Of a stretch of 64,000 nucleotides of DNA, positions 30,394 through 38,495 are shown piece by piece; position 1 is the first letter of the stretch; each line of letters opens with the position of its first letter. This DNA comes from JAPPLB01 sp965208945. Lineage in GTDB: Bacteria; Acidobacteriota; Terriglobia; Bryobacterales; UBA6623. Below the pieces are notes generated by a model that ran no database searches, was not told the origin of the DNA, and saw only the letters and a program-made list of their open reading frames with translations. A program made the translations under genes and the position numbers. The stretch is from positions 4,464,001 through 4,528,000 of the forward strand of contig OZ242366.1 of assembly GCA_965208945.1 (NCBI GenBank), given 5' to 3'.

Positions 30394-32937
30394 TCACTCC
30401 CTTGTGATGAATTCATCGAGATTCAGAAGAACTCCCGACACCATGGCCCAGGCTGCCGTCTCGGGAACGTCAGCCCCATTGTGAAGTTCCAAGGGCAAGG
30501 CCTCTTTCGCCTCGTCCGGATGGGTCCTGAAATCATCAATCTGTAAAGCCAGCAGACGCTCCAGCCGCTCTTTTTCCTGCTCTTGCGGCGGTCGCGAGAG
30601 ACAGAGGCGGAATGCATGTTCGGCCCGCTCGGAGTTCGAAGCATCCGGGCGCTCATCGAGCACCCGCTGAGCCAGCCCTTGCGCGAATTCCTGGAAGCCC
30701 GCGTCGTTCAGCAGGGTGAGCGCTTGCAGCGGCGTGTTCGAGCGGTTGCGCTTGGTTGTCATGGTCAGTGCATCGGGGCTGTCGAAGACCATCAGGCCCG
30801 GATGAGGGCTCGTGCGCCAGAAATGCGTATACAGGCCCCGTCGATAGCGCGCGGACCCGCTGCTTTCCGTCCACGTCCTTCGGATCATGACGTCCGGCGG
30901 CTGCGAGGGGAAAACGCTGGGTCCTCCGATTGCGGGCGTCAGCATTCCGCTTGCCGACAAGGCCAGATCCCTCACGATTTCCGATTCGACCCGCAGCCGA
31001 TTCTGCCGCGCCAGCAGGTCGTTGCGCGGATCATTCGCCGTCGTGTCTGTCCGATGCGCCGATGACTGCCGATAGGCCGCGGAGGTCAGGATCAAGCGGT
31101 GCATCGCCTTCAGGCTCCAGCGCTGCTCGATGAATTCCGCAGACAACCAGTCGAGCAGGCCGGGGTGCGTCGGCAACGTGCCCTGCGTTCCGAAATCGTT
31201 TTCCGTCTCGACAATGCCACGGCCGAAATAGCGTTGCCACATGCGGTTCATGGTGACCCTGGGAGTGAGGGGGTTCTTCTCGCTCACCAGCCAACGAGCC
31301 AGATCGACGCGGTTATAGACGTCCTGGCGCGGAAGCGGAGGCAATGCCGCGGGAGTTCCGGGCTCGACGGGGATGCCCTTGTTCAGAAACTCTCCGCCCA
31401 ACAATACGTGCGTCGGACGAGGCTTCGGCAATTCCCTCATCACGAGCGTGCTGGGTATATCGGGCTCGATCTTGCGGACCGCCGCGATCGCCTTGTTGCG
31501 CTCTTGAAGTCCGAGGTCCTGCTCGAAATAGGCGCTTCGGATGGCTTCATGCTGCGCCTGGTGACGTTCCTCCATGGGGACATCGAGGATGGCGCGCTGC
31601 CCCGGCGTCAACTTCTCGAGAGCATCGCCATCGAGAGACGCCTCCCACTCGGATTGCTTCTCCAGGAGTTGGTCCCTGTAGCTCTCCAACTCCTCCTCCA
31701 TGACCTTGAGCTGGGCCCGAATCGCCCCGCGCCGCGCATGCTGCTCGGGAGTGCCGAACTCCAGCACCGGCTCGAATGCGCGCTTGCGACCTTCTCGATC
31801 TTTGAACTCTCCGCTCAACTCGTCGATGCTGTTGAAAAAAGCGAAGAATCTGTAGAACTCCTGCTGCGTGATCGGGTCGAACTTGTGATCGTGGCAACGC
31901 GCGCAGCCGAGTGTCAGCCCCAGGAAAGCCATGCCCGTCGTGTCGACACGATCAACCACGGCTTCGACACGATACTGCTCGAAGTCGACGCCGCCTTCCA
32001 GGTTCAACAGGGTATTGCGGTGAAAGCCGGTCGCTACGATCTGTTGCTTGGTGGGGTTCGGCAGGAGATCTCCGGCGATCTGCTCGATCACGAACTGGTC
32101 GAAAGGCAAGTCACGGTTGAGCGCCTGGATCACCCACTCCCGATACATCCAGATCTTGCGCTCGCCGTCGTTGTTGTATCCGTTCGAGTCGGCGTAGCGC
32201 GCCAGATCGAGCCAGTGGCGTGCCCACCGTTCGCCGTAGTGGGGAGAATCGAGCACCTGATCGACAAGCTGTTCGTAGGCGTCAGGACGGTCGTCGTTCA
32301 CGAAAGCATCGACCTCCTCCGGCGCCGGCAGCAGGCCGACCAAGTCGATATACAGCCGCCGGATCAAAGTGGTCCGCTCGGCTTCCGGTGAGGGGGTCAA
32401 GCCCTTGTTCTCGATACGCGCCAGGATGAAGCGGTCGATCGGATTGCGCACCCACGACTCCCGGGAAACCTCCGGCGGGCGGGGACGGCGAATCGGCTGA
32501 AAAGACCAATGCGTCGACGAATCGTCCGCGGGTCCCTTCGCTCGCACCGCAGCGGGCCATGGAAGTCCCAACTGGACCCAGCGAACAAGAGCGGCGATTT
32601 CCTCGGGGGCCAGCCTGCCGCCGGGAGGCATTTTGAGCTCGTCGGTGTGGCGAGTGGCATGGATCAGCAGACTGTCTTCCGGGGAGCCCGGAAACGCCGC
32701 TTGCCCGCGGTTTCCGCCCATGAGTATGGATTCACGGCTCCCTACCGACAAGCCACTGGTGAGCAGCTTGTCGTTATGGCAGGCTGCGCACTTGGTCGAG
32801 AGAAGAGGCCGAACCTCGTTCTCGAAGAAACGGAGTGCGTCGGCTGAGAAGGTTTGGCCGGCCCCTTGCTGCGCGGCAAGGGGGAGTGCGCCGCAGATGA
32901 GAAAAAGTGCAGCCCTGACGAAGCTCGATGCCCGCAT
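30394..32937 (-). CDS. Planctomycete-type cytochrome c / PSCyt2 / PSD1 domain protein
   Basis: 847 residues with signal peptide (MRASSFVRAALFLICGALPLAAQ). PSCyt1 (about 35-130) holds one haem c site, CAACHND, with a distal Met candidate in ELKMPPGG. PSCyt2/DUF1549 (about 165-375) shows PIDRFILARIENKGLTPSPEAERTTLIRRLYIDLVGLLP and ARHWLDLARYADSNGY. A coiled-coil part follows (425-500). The C-terminal PSD1/DUF1553 has LARWLVSEKNPLTPRVTMNRMWQRYFGRGIV. Family size and order are standard. The ATG 32937 begins the signal. First gene of the two-gene unit with DUF1501. Maturation of the haem needs Ccm, and ccmC-like genes lie 7 kb away. Confidence 0.92.
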   Translation of the reverse strand: MRASSFVRAALFLICGALPLAAQQGAGQTFSADALRFFENEVRPLLSTKCAACHNDKLLTSGLSVGSRESILMGGNRGQAAFPGSPEDSLLIHATRHTDELKMPPGGRLAPEEIAALVRWVQLGLPWPAAVRAKGPADDSSTHWSFQPIRRPRPPEVSRESWVRNPIDRFILARIENKGLTPSPEAERTTLIRRLYIDLVGLLPAPEEVDAFVNDDRPDAYEQLVDQVLDSPHYGERWARHWLDLARYADSNGYNNDGERKIWMYREWVIQALNRDLPFDQFVIEQIAGDLLPNPTKQQIVATGFHRNTLLNLEGGVDFEQYRVEAVVDRVDTTGMAFLGLTLGCARCHDHKFDPITQQEFYRFFAFFNSIDELSGEFKDREGRKRAFEPVLEFGTPEQHARRGAIRAQLKVMEEELESYRDQLLEKQSEWEASLDGDALEKLTPGQRAILDVPMEERHQAQHEAIRSAYFEQDLGLQERNKAIAAVRKIEPDIPSTLVMRELPKPRPTHVLLGGEFLNKGIPVEPGTPAALPPLPRQDVYNRVDLARWLVSEKNPLTPRVTMNRMWQRYFGRGIVETENDFGTQGTLPTHPGLLDWLSAEFIEQRWSLKAMHRLILTSAAYRQSSAHRTDTTANDPRNDLLARQNRLRVESEIVRDLALSASGMLTPAIGGPSVFPSQPPDVMIRRTWTESSGSARYRRGLYTHFWRTSPHPGLMVFDSPDALTMTTKRNRSNTPLQALTLLNDAGFQEFAQGLAQRVLDERPDASNSERAEHAFRLCLSRPPQEQEKERLERLLALQIDDFRTHPDEAKEALPLELHNGADVPETAAWAMVSGVLLNLDEFITRE

Positions 32938-33082
32938 GACTAGATAAACCCTATCACAGACCACGGCGGCTTCGAACCCACATCATGCACAAAAGACAAA
33001 CAACTTCGCAGTGTGGACGGCGACACGATCCCATCGCGCCAGCATCAACATTTTTCGGTTTCATGACCATAGCCTGCCTTTC

Positions 33083-33742
33083 TCAGGGAACCCTCGGAGT
33101 CTTCACGTGGGCCGTTGTCGTTGCCCCGTAGTTGCGGTGCATCAGAATGCTACGCCCGCCCTTGTCGCAAGGACCGCACCTCTTCACGACGAACAAGTCG
33201 TCGTGGTCCTCGTGATCGATCTCCCTCACGCCGTCAGGCCTCGTTGCCGGGAACCAGGCGCCGGCGTCGATTTGCCCCGGCGGAACGCCGAGAAGCTCCA
33301 GGATCTTCGGGACCGTATTGCTGTGCCCCGCCACCAGGACATCCTGTCCGCAACGATCTTCGAAGATCCCGGCGACGAGCTCGCCTTCCGTGCTGTTCCT
33401 GACGTACTCGATGTGCGGTTTCGGATCGAGATGCGCCACGGTCTGCCGGGTTCGTTTCGTATCGCTGTGGTAGACGGCAGTGAGCCGGTCCGTGATTTTC
33501 CCGACAGCCACGGGAAGAGACCTGGCTCGATGCAATCCTTCTTCGGAAAGCTCGTCGCAACGCCGGCAGGTCTTCTCCGCATGCCGGACGACCAGAACGG
33601 TCGTTTCGATTTCTCCGGAAGCGCAGATGCCCTCGGCGGCGCTTGCCGCGTTCGCGGCGAACACCGCGACAACGAGCACCAGGATGACCATTGTCACTGA
33701 CTGCGTCTTCTGGTTGAAGCCGGTGATGCGTTTCTCCGTCAT
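33083..33742 (-). CDS. Exported histidine phosphatase superfamily protein
   Basis: 219 residues. An N-terminal hydrophobic signal (SVTMVILVLVVAVFAANAASA) is followed by the histidine phosphatase core: LVVRHAEKT (catalytic RHA), YHSDTKRTRQTVAHLD, and the second histidine in LVAGHSNTVPKILELLG. The C-terminal region has a Cys pair, KRCGPCDKGG, unusual for the family. It probably hydrolyses a phosphomonoester outside the membrane. I chose ATG 33742, preceded by AGGTGA. Monocistronic. Confidence 0.85.
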   Translation of the reverse strand: MTEKRITGFNQKTQSVTMVILVLVVAVFAANAASAAEGICASGEIETTVLVVRHAEKTCRRCDELSEEGLHRARSLPVAVGKITDRLTAVYHSDTKRTRQTVAHLDPKPHIEYVRNSTEGELVAGIFEDRCGQDVLVAGHSNTVPKILELLGVPPGQIDAGAWFPATRPDGVREIDHEDHDDLFVVKRCGPCDKGGRSILMHRNYGATTTAHVKTPRVP

Positions 33743-33887
33743 CGTAGGTTCACCTGGCCCTGCCGTTAGTTCAGAAATCACTGGCAGCATGTTCGGGTCG
33801 AGGCCTGTGATTAACCGGTACGTCGATAAGGGCCTGTTGTCATCACTTCGTCATGCCTGATCGCCATCAAGTCCGTTAGCCGCGAGG

Positions 33888-35465
33888 CTAGCTCCGGCGC
33901 GCATTCCAGGTTCCCTTTCCATACTCCCCCAGGTCAACGGCGCCGCTCATCTCGTTGCCGCGAACCGTTCCGCTGAACCGGTAACGGATCGACGCGCCCT
34001 CGTAACGTCCGGAGGACCGAAACTCGACGGCCGCGCCGTCGATCGTCCCTTCCAGCGAGCCATGCGTGACTCGCCCCACGTGCATGCCCGTCAGCCGGTG
34101 GCCCTGCGCGTCGAAGTGAAACTCGTGTTCGGTCGAGCCGACGACAAACTCCAGCTCCGCGTCCCAGTGGCCGCTCAGGTCGGAAACCGGCGGCGCGGGC
34201 TTCGGCCGCGGCTTCTCCGGCGGCGCCGATCGGAAGATCTCGACCAGCCGGTCCGCCACGAGCTTGTATTCACCGGCATACATCGCGGCTCCGCGAATGA
34301 CGAACGAGTGGCCCTCGCCCGAAGGCGGGATCCGAATGCGCGGTTCGCCGTCGAGCAGCATCTGTTCCACCTCTCCCGCCGACAGTCCGATCTTTTCCGG
34401 GTCCCAGCGCACGATCAGCCTCGGGTGGTATCCGAAGCGATTCCATGAGAAGTCCTCGATCTCGCCGGAGACGCCGCTGATCCCGGAGACGCGGTCCTTG
34501 ATGTGGCGGTACCAGCTCATCCACTTGCGATCTTCCGCCTCCGGGTCGCGTGTCGTCACCAGGTATTCGACCGCCGCGAGCATTCCCATGATCTCTTCCT
34601 TGGTCACCTTCATGGGGCGCGCGAAGGCATGATGCGGAGCGCTGTTGATGAAGGCTGCTCGAATCAGATCCTCCCGGCCCAGGAGCAACCCGGCGCTCTG
34701 AGGACCACGGATCACTTTGCCCCCGCTGTGGGCGCACAGGTCGGCGCCGTGCTTCAGCACCGGGTGCGGCGGCACGGGCAAGCCGCCGGCGTCGTCAATC
34801 AGAACGGGAATGTTCCGCCGGTGGGCCTCGGCGACCAGTTGGTCGAGGGAGAACGGCCCTTTGCGCCACAGGATGCTCGATTGAGCGGTGGCCATTGCGG
34901 TCTTGGGTCCGAACGCACTCTTGAGGTCATCGAGCGTCTCGACCTCGATCATCTTCACGCCCGTCGATCTCACGGCGTGGTCGTAGATACTGCGGGACCA
35001 TTTCGGAACGATCACTTCGTCCCGCAGGCCGGTCGTATCGGGCAGTTGCTGGATCTTCTCCGGGTCGCCTCCCGCGACGCAGGCCAGCGTGCCGCAGGTC
35101 ACGGCCGCCGCCGCGCCCGAACTGACCATGGCCGCGTCCACTTGCAGCAGTTCCGCGATGCGCGGCCCTACCTTGGCCATCAACTCGTCAAGGTTGACGT
35201 GGTAGTGTCCGGCCCGGAAGACGGCATCCAGCACCTCCGGCGGTTGGGACGATCCGCCGTTGATCGTGGTCGTGGCGGTGCAACTGATGAACGGCCGCAC
35301 GCCGATCCGCGAATATATGTCCGGTCCCTGACCGCGAACGGGGAGTCTCGCGGCGGCCGTCCCCGGCAGAGCCATAGCGAAGTTCGCGGCTGCCGCCGTG
35401 CCGCTGATTCGGAACCAGTCGCGGCGGCTCCAGGTGGATGTCGTCGTTTTCTTCAAGAGCGTCAT
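33888..35465 (-). CDS. Exported SelA-like PLP-dependent protein 2 with C-terminal beta domain
   Basis: 525 residues. A Tat-like leader (WSRRDWFRISGTAAAANFAMALPGTAAA) precedes a SelA-type domain (about 50-405) with VSSGAAAAVTCGTLACVAG, LIDDAGGLPVPP and the PLP Lys in HSGGKVIRGPQSAGLLLG. After a Pro-rich linker, PPEKPRPKPAPP, comes a roughly 95-residue beta-rich domain (DLSGHWDAELEFVVGSTEHEF to the end) that looks lipocalin-like. This domain is absent from 24320-25531. GGAAGGAGACC lies just before ATG 35465; the frame upstream is repeat A8. Next to a DapA/enolase/cupin cluster, so a sugar-acid amine is a possible substrate. Confidence 0.85.
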   Translation of the reverse strand: MTLLKKTTTSTWSRRDWFRISGTAAAANFAMALPGTAAARLPVRGQGPDIYSRIGVRPFISCTATTTINGGSSQPPEVLDAVFRAGHYHVNLDELMAKVGPRIAELLQVDAAMVSSGAAAAVTCGTLACVAGGDPEKIQQLPDTTGLRDEVIVPKWSRSIYDHAVRSTGVKMIEVETLDDLKSAFGPKTAMATAQSSILWRKGPFSLDQLVAEAHRRNIPVLIDDAGGLPVPPHPVLKHGADLCAHSGGKVIRGPQSAGLLLGREDLIRAAFINSAPHHAFARPMKVTKEEIMGMLAAVEYLVTTRDPEAEDRKWMSWYRHIKDRVSGISGVSGEIEDFSWNRFGYHPRLIVRWDPEKIGLSAGEVEQMLLDGEPRIRIPPSGEGHSFVIRGAAMYAGEYKLVADRLVEIFRSAPPEKPRPKPAPPVSDLSGHWDAELEFVVGSTEHEFHFDAQGHRLTGMHVGRVTHGSLEGTIDGAAVEFRSSGRYEGASIRYRFSGTVRGNEMSGAVDLGEYGKGTWNARRS

Positions 35466-35480
35466 CAAGGTCTCCTTCCC

Positions 35481-35649
35481 GGCCTGACGTCGAAGCACAC
35501 GGCCAGACCGCCCGACATCACCGTCCGGTTGCCGGTGACCGCTAACAAGGGGCAGGGAAGAAGGGCGCCGGGAGACTCGCTCCTCGTCCTGACGGTCTTG
35601 CCGCGCACAGCCGCTCCATTCCGCGCCACGCGGTGAGATGTCCAGGCTA
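35481..35649 (+). repeat. Family A copy A8, strongly diverged
   Basis: Recognised by CGAAGCAC near the left, CTCGTCCTGACGG in the right arm and GCGGTGAGATGTCCAGGCTAA at the end. The central hairpin and IS110 target are gone. It forms the leader of the SelA-like 2 gene. Confidence 0.55.
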
Positions 35650-35878
35650 ACCGATTGTACCTGTTCAGGGGCACGGTTCCTCGAGCTGTTCGATCCGGTG
35701 TCATCGCCATATATATATAGTTGACTCGTTTGCGCAATCCAGAATGTTCGTCTGTCTCGGCATGGGTTCATTTGGCGTTCGCCGTAGCGGAACGAGCCCG
35801 GAGGGCGGCGTGAGAGGCGGCGAACGGCGCGGAGGCAATATGCCGCTCATGCCGCGCCATAGCCGCCCCAAAACAAAA

Positions 35879-35937
35879 GCCGTGATTCGAAAAAAAGCCG
35901 TGATTCGTGATTCGTGTCTCGTGATTCGTGAAAACCT
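35879..35937 (+). repeat. Heptamer array B4
   Basis: A stray GATTCGA, then GATTCGT, GATTCGT, GTCTCGT, GATTCGT, GAAAACC. Confidence 0.8.
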
Positions 35938-35992
35938 GTTGGTCGGGCTTGGGGTTGCTCTCCTTGGAGCCGCCGCAGGGAAAGGGGAAACC

Positions 35993-36028
35993 GAGTTTCG
36001 TGACTCGTGAAGAACCATAAAGGCCGCG
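35993..36028 (+). repeat. Heptamer array B5
   Basis: GTTTCGT, GACTCGT, then GAAGAACCATAAAGGCCG. Confidence 0.7.
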
Positions 36029-36080
36029 TTGCCGGTGTGGACGGAGAGGGGCCGCTGGCTCGGGGGTAATATTTTTTGCT

Positions 36081-36146
36081 GAACAATGCCGAACAATCGT
36101 GAACAATGGTGAACAATCATGAACAATGGTGAACAATCGTGAACAG
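36081..36146 (+). repeat. Ten-base tandem repeat
   Basis: Six to seven units of GAACAATNNT: endings GCC, CGT, GGT, CAT, GGT, CGT, then GAACAGG. The period equals one helical turn, so a bend or a protein-binding array is possible. Confidence 0.8.
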
Positions 36147-36220
36147 GGAAGCCGTGACCGGGCGACGGTTCCTGGCGGTGCGACCCATGCGCACCGACGT
36201 CGAAAAGAACGGCGAAAAGT

Positions 36221-36252
36221 CCGTGATTCGTGTCTCGTGATCCGTGAAAACC
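36221..36252 (+). repeat. Heptamer array B6
   Basis: GATTCGT, GTCTCGT, GATCCGT, GAAAACC. Confidence 0.75.
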
Positions 36253-36474
36253 CGAAAGGCCCTCTTGCTGGCGCGGACGGTGCGCGGGCAGCGGCTCGGC
36301 GCGGCCCATGCCGCCCATGCCGCGCCATAGCCGCCCCATGCCGCGCCACAACGCGCAGGAAAGCAGAGACCGGGCGGCTCTTGTGTCCCCACCCGACTTG
36401 TCCCGACGGGCGCGGATGGGTTTTTGTCCCCAACAACGGCGTCATCACTTTCAACCGAAACCAGTCCCCGACCG

Positions 36475-36498
36475 AAAAAAAGACTGAAGGGCTTCAGT
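36475..36498 (-). terminator. Terminator-like palindrome, family G copy 1
   Basis: On the minus strand ACTGAA-GCCC-TTCAGT forms a six-base stem with a tetraloop followed by CTTTTTTT. The same unit recurs at 36664 and 36868; no upstream minus-strand gene is near, so it may be a repeat rather than a working terminator. Confidence 0.5.
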
Positions 36499-36504
36499 AC
36501 AAAA

Positions 36505-36546
36505 GGCCGTGTTTCGTGTCTCGTGTTTCGTGTCTCGTGAAAACCT
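36505..36546 (+). repeat. Heptamer array B7
   Basis: GTTTCGT, GTCTCGT, GTTTCGT, GTCTCGT, GAAAACC: a strict alternation of two unit types. Confidence 0.8.
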
Positions 36547-36663
36547 AAAACCATGCTGCCTGCGTGTGAGGCGGCAGTCGCCAGAGGCGAGCGTCGCGTC
36601 GGCGGGAAGTCGAACTGCTGGATTTCCTCCTCGCTGTCCTCATGCTAGGCGGCCCGGGGCAGT

Positions 36664-36687
36664 AAAAAAAGACTGAAGGGCTTCAGT
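36664..36687 (-). terminator. Terminator-like palindrome, family G copy 2
   Basis: Same stem and T-run as copy 1. The shared text extends upstream (CGGGGCAGTAAAAAAA) and downstream (AGTACCAAGAGGCA), so the repeat unit is larger than the hairpin. Confidence 0.5.
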
Positions 36688-36710
36688 ACCAAGAGGCAAC
36701 GATTCGACAA

Positions 36711-36760
36711 AGCCGTGCCTCGTGTCTCGTGTCTTGTGATTCGTGTTTCGTAAAGGCCTT
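36711..36760 (+). repeat. Heptamer array B8
   Basis: GCCTCGT, GTCTCGT, GTCTTGT, GATTCGT, GTTTCGT. Followed at 36771 by CAGTGGCTTGTGGCTAGTGA, a short AGTG-type array. Confidence 0.75.
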
Positions 36761-36867
36761 AAAATCAGTGGCTTGTGGCTAGTGAATGCCTGGGAAGCCC
36801 TGATTCGCGACTCTCACGGACTGCGCTTCGCCGCCTCCCTGTCCTGTTGCCTAGCAAGCCGGGGCAG

Positions 36868-36893
36868 AAAAAACAAGACTGAAGGGCTTCAGT
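36868..36893 (-). terminator. Terminator-like palindrome, family G copy 3
   Basis: Same stem; the T-run is interrupted (CTTGTTTTTTC). Flanks CCGGGGCAG and AGTACCAACAGGCA match copy 2. Confidence 0.5.
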
Positions 36894-36911
36894 ACCAACA
36901 GGCACCGAAAA

Positions 36912-36951
36912 AGCCGTGTTTCGTGTCTCGTGTTTCGTGATTCGTGAAAAC
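36912..36951 (+). repeat. Heptamer array B9
   Basis: GTTTCGT, GTCTCGT, GTTTCGT, GATTCGT, GAAAACA. Confidence 0.8.
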
Positions 36952-36990
36952 ATCGGAATTCGCGCTGTCTTGCGCCGCGCGCCAGGCTAT

Positions 36991-37032
36991 AGCCGTGTCT
37001 CGGGTCTCGGGTCTCATGTCTCGTGAAAACCT
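36991..37032 (+). repeat. Heptamer array B10
   Basis: GTCTCGG, GTCTCGG, GTCTCAT, GTCTCGT, GAAAACC; followed by AGCAGTGGCTTGTGGCTCG. Confidence 0.7.
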
Positions 37033-37260
37033 GGAAAGCAGTGGCTTGTGGCTCGCAGGGCTTCGGTATCTCGAGCTGAAGTGGGACGTTCGGGCTGGCT
37101 CACCGGGGGAACGTCTTTGATTGGGCCGACACCTGTTCGATGCGGGATGCGGCTCGCGGATCGGCTCGCTACCATGGTTAGCAGCCAGGGCGGCTTGGCC
37201 GCCGGGCCGGGTTCGACGGGGAGGCAGTGATCCCCGCACAGCATCAAAGGAGACTCGCTC

Positions 37261-38250
37261 ATGCCGACAGGAAGCCGTTACAGCCGCCGACAGTGGCTCA
37301 CCACGCTCGGAGCCGCCCTGGTTCCGTACGCCGCGTCCGCCTCCGCCGCTGCCCGCAAGTCCATGCGCGGCGCTTTCATGATCATCGCCACGCCCTACAC
37401 CGAGAGCAAAGCCATCGACTACGAGGACCTTGCGGAGGAGGTCAAGTTCCTGGACCGCTGCGGGGTGCAGGGCATGGTGTGGCCGCAGCATGCGAGCGAC
37501 CTCAAGTTCCTGACTCACGAAGAGCGCATGCGCGGCATGGAGGTTCTCGCCGAGGCGGCGCGGGGAACCAAACCGACCCTCGTGCTGGGCGTGCAGGCCG
37601 AGAACACGGAAAAGATGCTGGAATACGCCCGCCGCGCGGAGGAACTCGAACCCGACGCCGTCATCGCGATCCCTCCCACCGAGGCGAAGTCGCTCGACGA
37701 TTACCGCGAATACTACTCGGCGCTTTGCCGACTCGCGCGGCGCCCGGTTTTCTGCCAGACGGCCGGCGGGGCGCCCGGGGTGGAGCCGACCGTCGAGTTC
37801 ATCGTCGAAATGGGGCGCAAGTTCGACAACTTCGGGTACCTGAAGGAAGAGTACAAGGATGCGATTTCGAGGATGAGGGAGCTGCGGAAATACCGCCCCG
37901 GCCCCATCAAGAGCATTCTCGGCGCGCAACGGGCGCTCGGGTGGGCGTACGAGATGCGCCTCGGCATGGACGGGACGCTGACGGGCGGTCCGATGTACGC
38001 AGATGTCTATGCCCACATTTGGGAACTGCACCTTGCGGGCCACCACGACGAGGTTCGCGACGTGTTCTCGAAGCTGCTGGTCATGACCAACCTCGAACGG
38101 CACATCCCCGGCCTCAAGTACTACCTGATGAAGAAGCGCGGCGTTTTCAAGACCACCGTCTCGCGGCGCGGCGGGTACACGTTCTCGAAGGAAGCCGTCG
38201 CCCAGATCGAGCACGACTTCGAGCTGCTGAAGCCGTATCTTCGGACATAG
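37261..38250 (+). CDS. Exported DapA/NAL-family (class I aldolase-like) protein
   Basis: 329 residues. A Tat-like leader (YSRRQWLTTLGAALVPYAASASAA) precedes a TIM barrel of the dihydrodipicolinate synthase/N-acetylneuraminate lyase family. MIIATPYTESKAIDYEDLAEEV is the first strand and loop, and the Schiff-base Lys is in FGYLKEEYKDAI. The usual catalytic Tyr region is diverged (IAIPPTEAKSLDDYREYYSAL). Family members cleave or dehydrate keto sugar acids. AAAGGAGACTCGCTC precedes the ATG. Its enolase-superfamily and cupin neighbours support sugar-acid breakdown. Export of such an enzyme is unusual. The real substrate is unknown. Confidence 0.85.
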   Translation: MPTGSRYSRRQWLTTLGAALVPYAASASAAARKSMRGAFMIIATPYTESKAIDYEDLAEEVKFLDRCGVQGMVWPQHASDLKFLTHEERMRGMEVLAEAARGTKPTLVLGVQAENTEKMLEYARRAEELEPDAVIAIPPTEAKSLDDYREYYSALCRLARRPVFCQTAGGAPGVEPTVEFIVEMGRKFDNFGYLKEEYKDAISRMRELRKYRPGPIKSILGAQRALGWAYEMRLGMDGTLTGGPMYADVYAHIWELHLAGHHDEVRDVFSKLLVMTNLERHIPGLKYYLMKKRGVFKTTVSRRGGYTFSKEAVAQIEHDFELLKPYLRT

Positions 38251-38256
38251 GAAAAA

Positions 38257-38342
38257 AGCCGTGATTCGTGTCTCGTGATTCGTGTCTCGTGAAAACCTTA
38301 CAAGCAGTGGCTAGTGACCAGTGACTAGTGACTAGTGAAAAC
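38257..38342 (+). repeat. Heptamer arrays B11: CGTG type followed by AGTG type
   Basis: GATTCGT, GTCTCGT, GATTCGT, GTCTCGT, GAAAACC, then AGTGGCT, AGTGACC, AGTGACT, AGTGACT, AGTGAAAACC. The second array contains several CTAG tetramers, the IS1182 target. Confidence 0.8.
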
Positions 38343-38420
38343 CGTTGGTGGGGGCCTGGTTCGCTCCACAAGAAATTTCTGACGGCCAGTGAACCTTAAA
38401 GGCTGTGTTTCGTGATTCTT
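38343..38420 (+). repeat. Repeat family D, copy 1
   Basis: Contains GCCTGGTTCGCTCCACAAGA and TTTCTGACGGCCAGTGAA, then AAAGGCTGTGTTTCGTGATTC. Matches 59969-60050 along its length and 47835-47872 in part. Confidence 0.65.
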
Positions 38421-38495
38421 TGAATCGAGGCGATGGCGTTGTCTTGCCTGGCGGTCCGGCGCTTATAATCCACTGTGACGGATCGATGAAGGGTC

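Larger units (their letters stand above)
35652..37236 (+). other. Gene-poor repeat field
   Basis: About 1.6 kb with no gene I can support. It contains seven heptamer arrays (35879, 35993, 36221, 36505, 36711, 36912 and 36991), a 10-bp tandem repeat (36081-36146), three copies of a terminator-like palindrome (family G), two blocks of CATGCCGCGCCATAGCCGCCCC (35849, 36319) and an alternating AT tract (35709-35718). Open frames here are read-outs of these repeats. Confidence 0.8.

Noticed and set aside
31099..32391. 430-residue open frame opposite the PSD1 gene
   Set aside because: Antisense to a well-recognised multi-domain protein; composition typical of a shadow frame.
33070..33085. AGCCTGCCTTTCTCA resembling a family A end
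   Set aside because: Only about 15 bp match and no second arm; too little to call a copy.
35466..35771. 102-residue N-terminal extension of SelA-like protein 2
   Set aside because: Encoded by repeat A8; a ribosome site and a Tat leader begin at 35465.
36889..38214. 441-residue open frame opposite the DapA-family gene
   Set aside because: Antisense, and its end runs through heptamer arrays.
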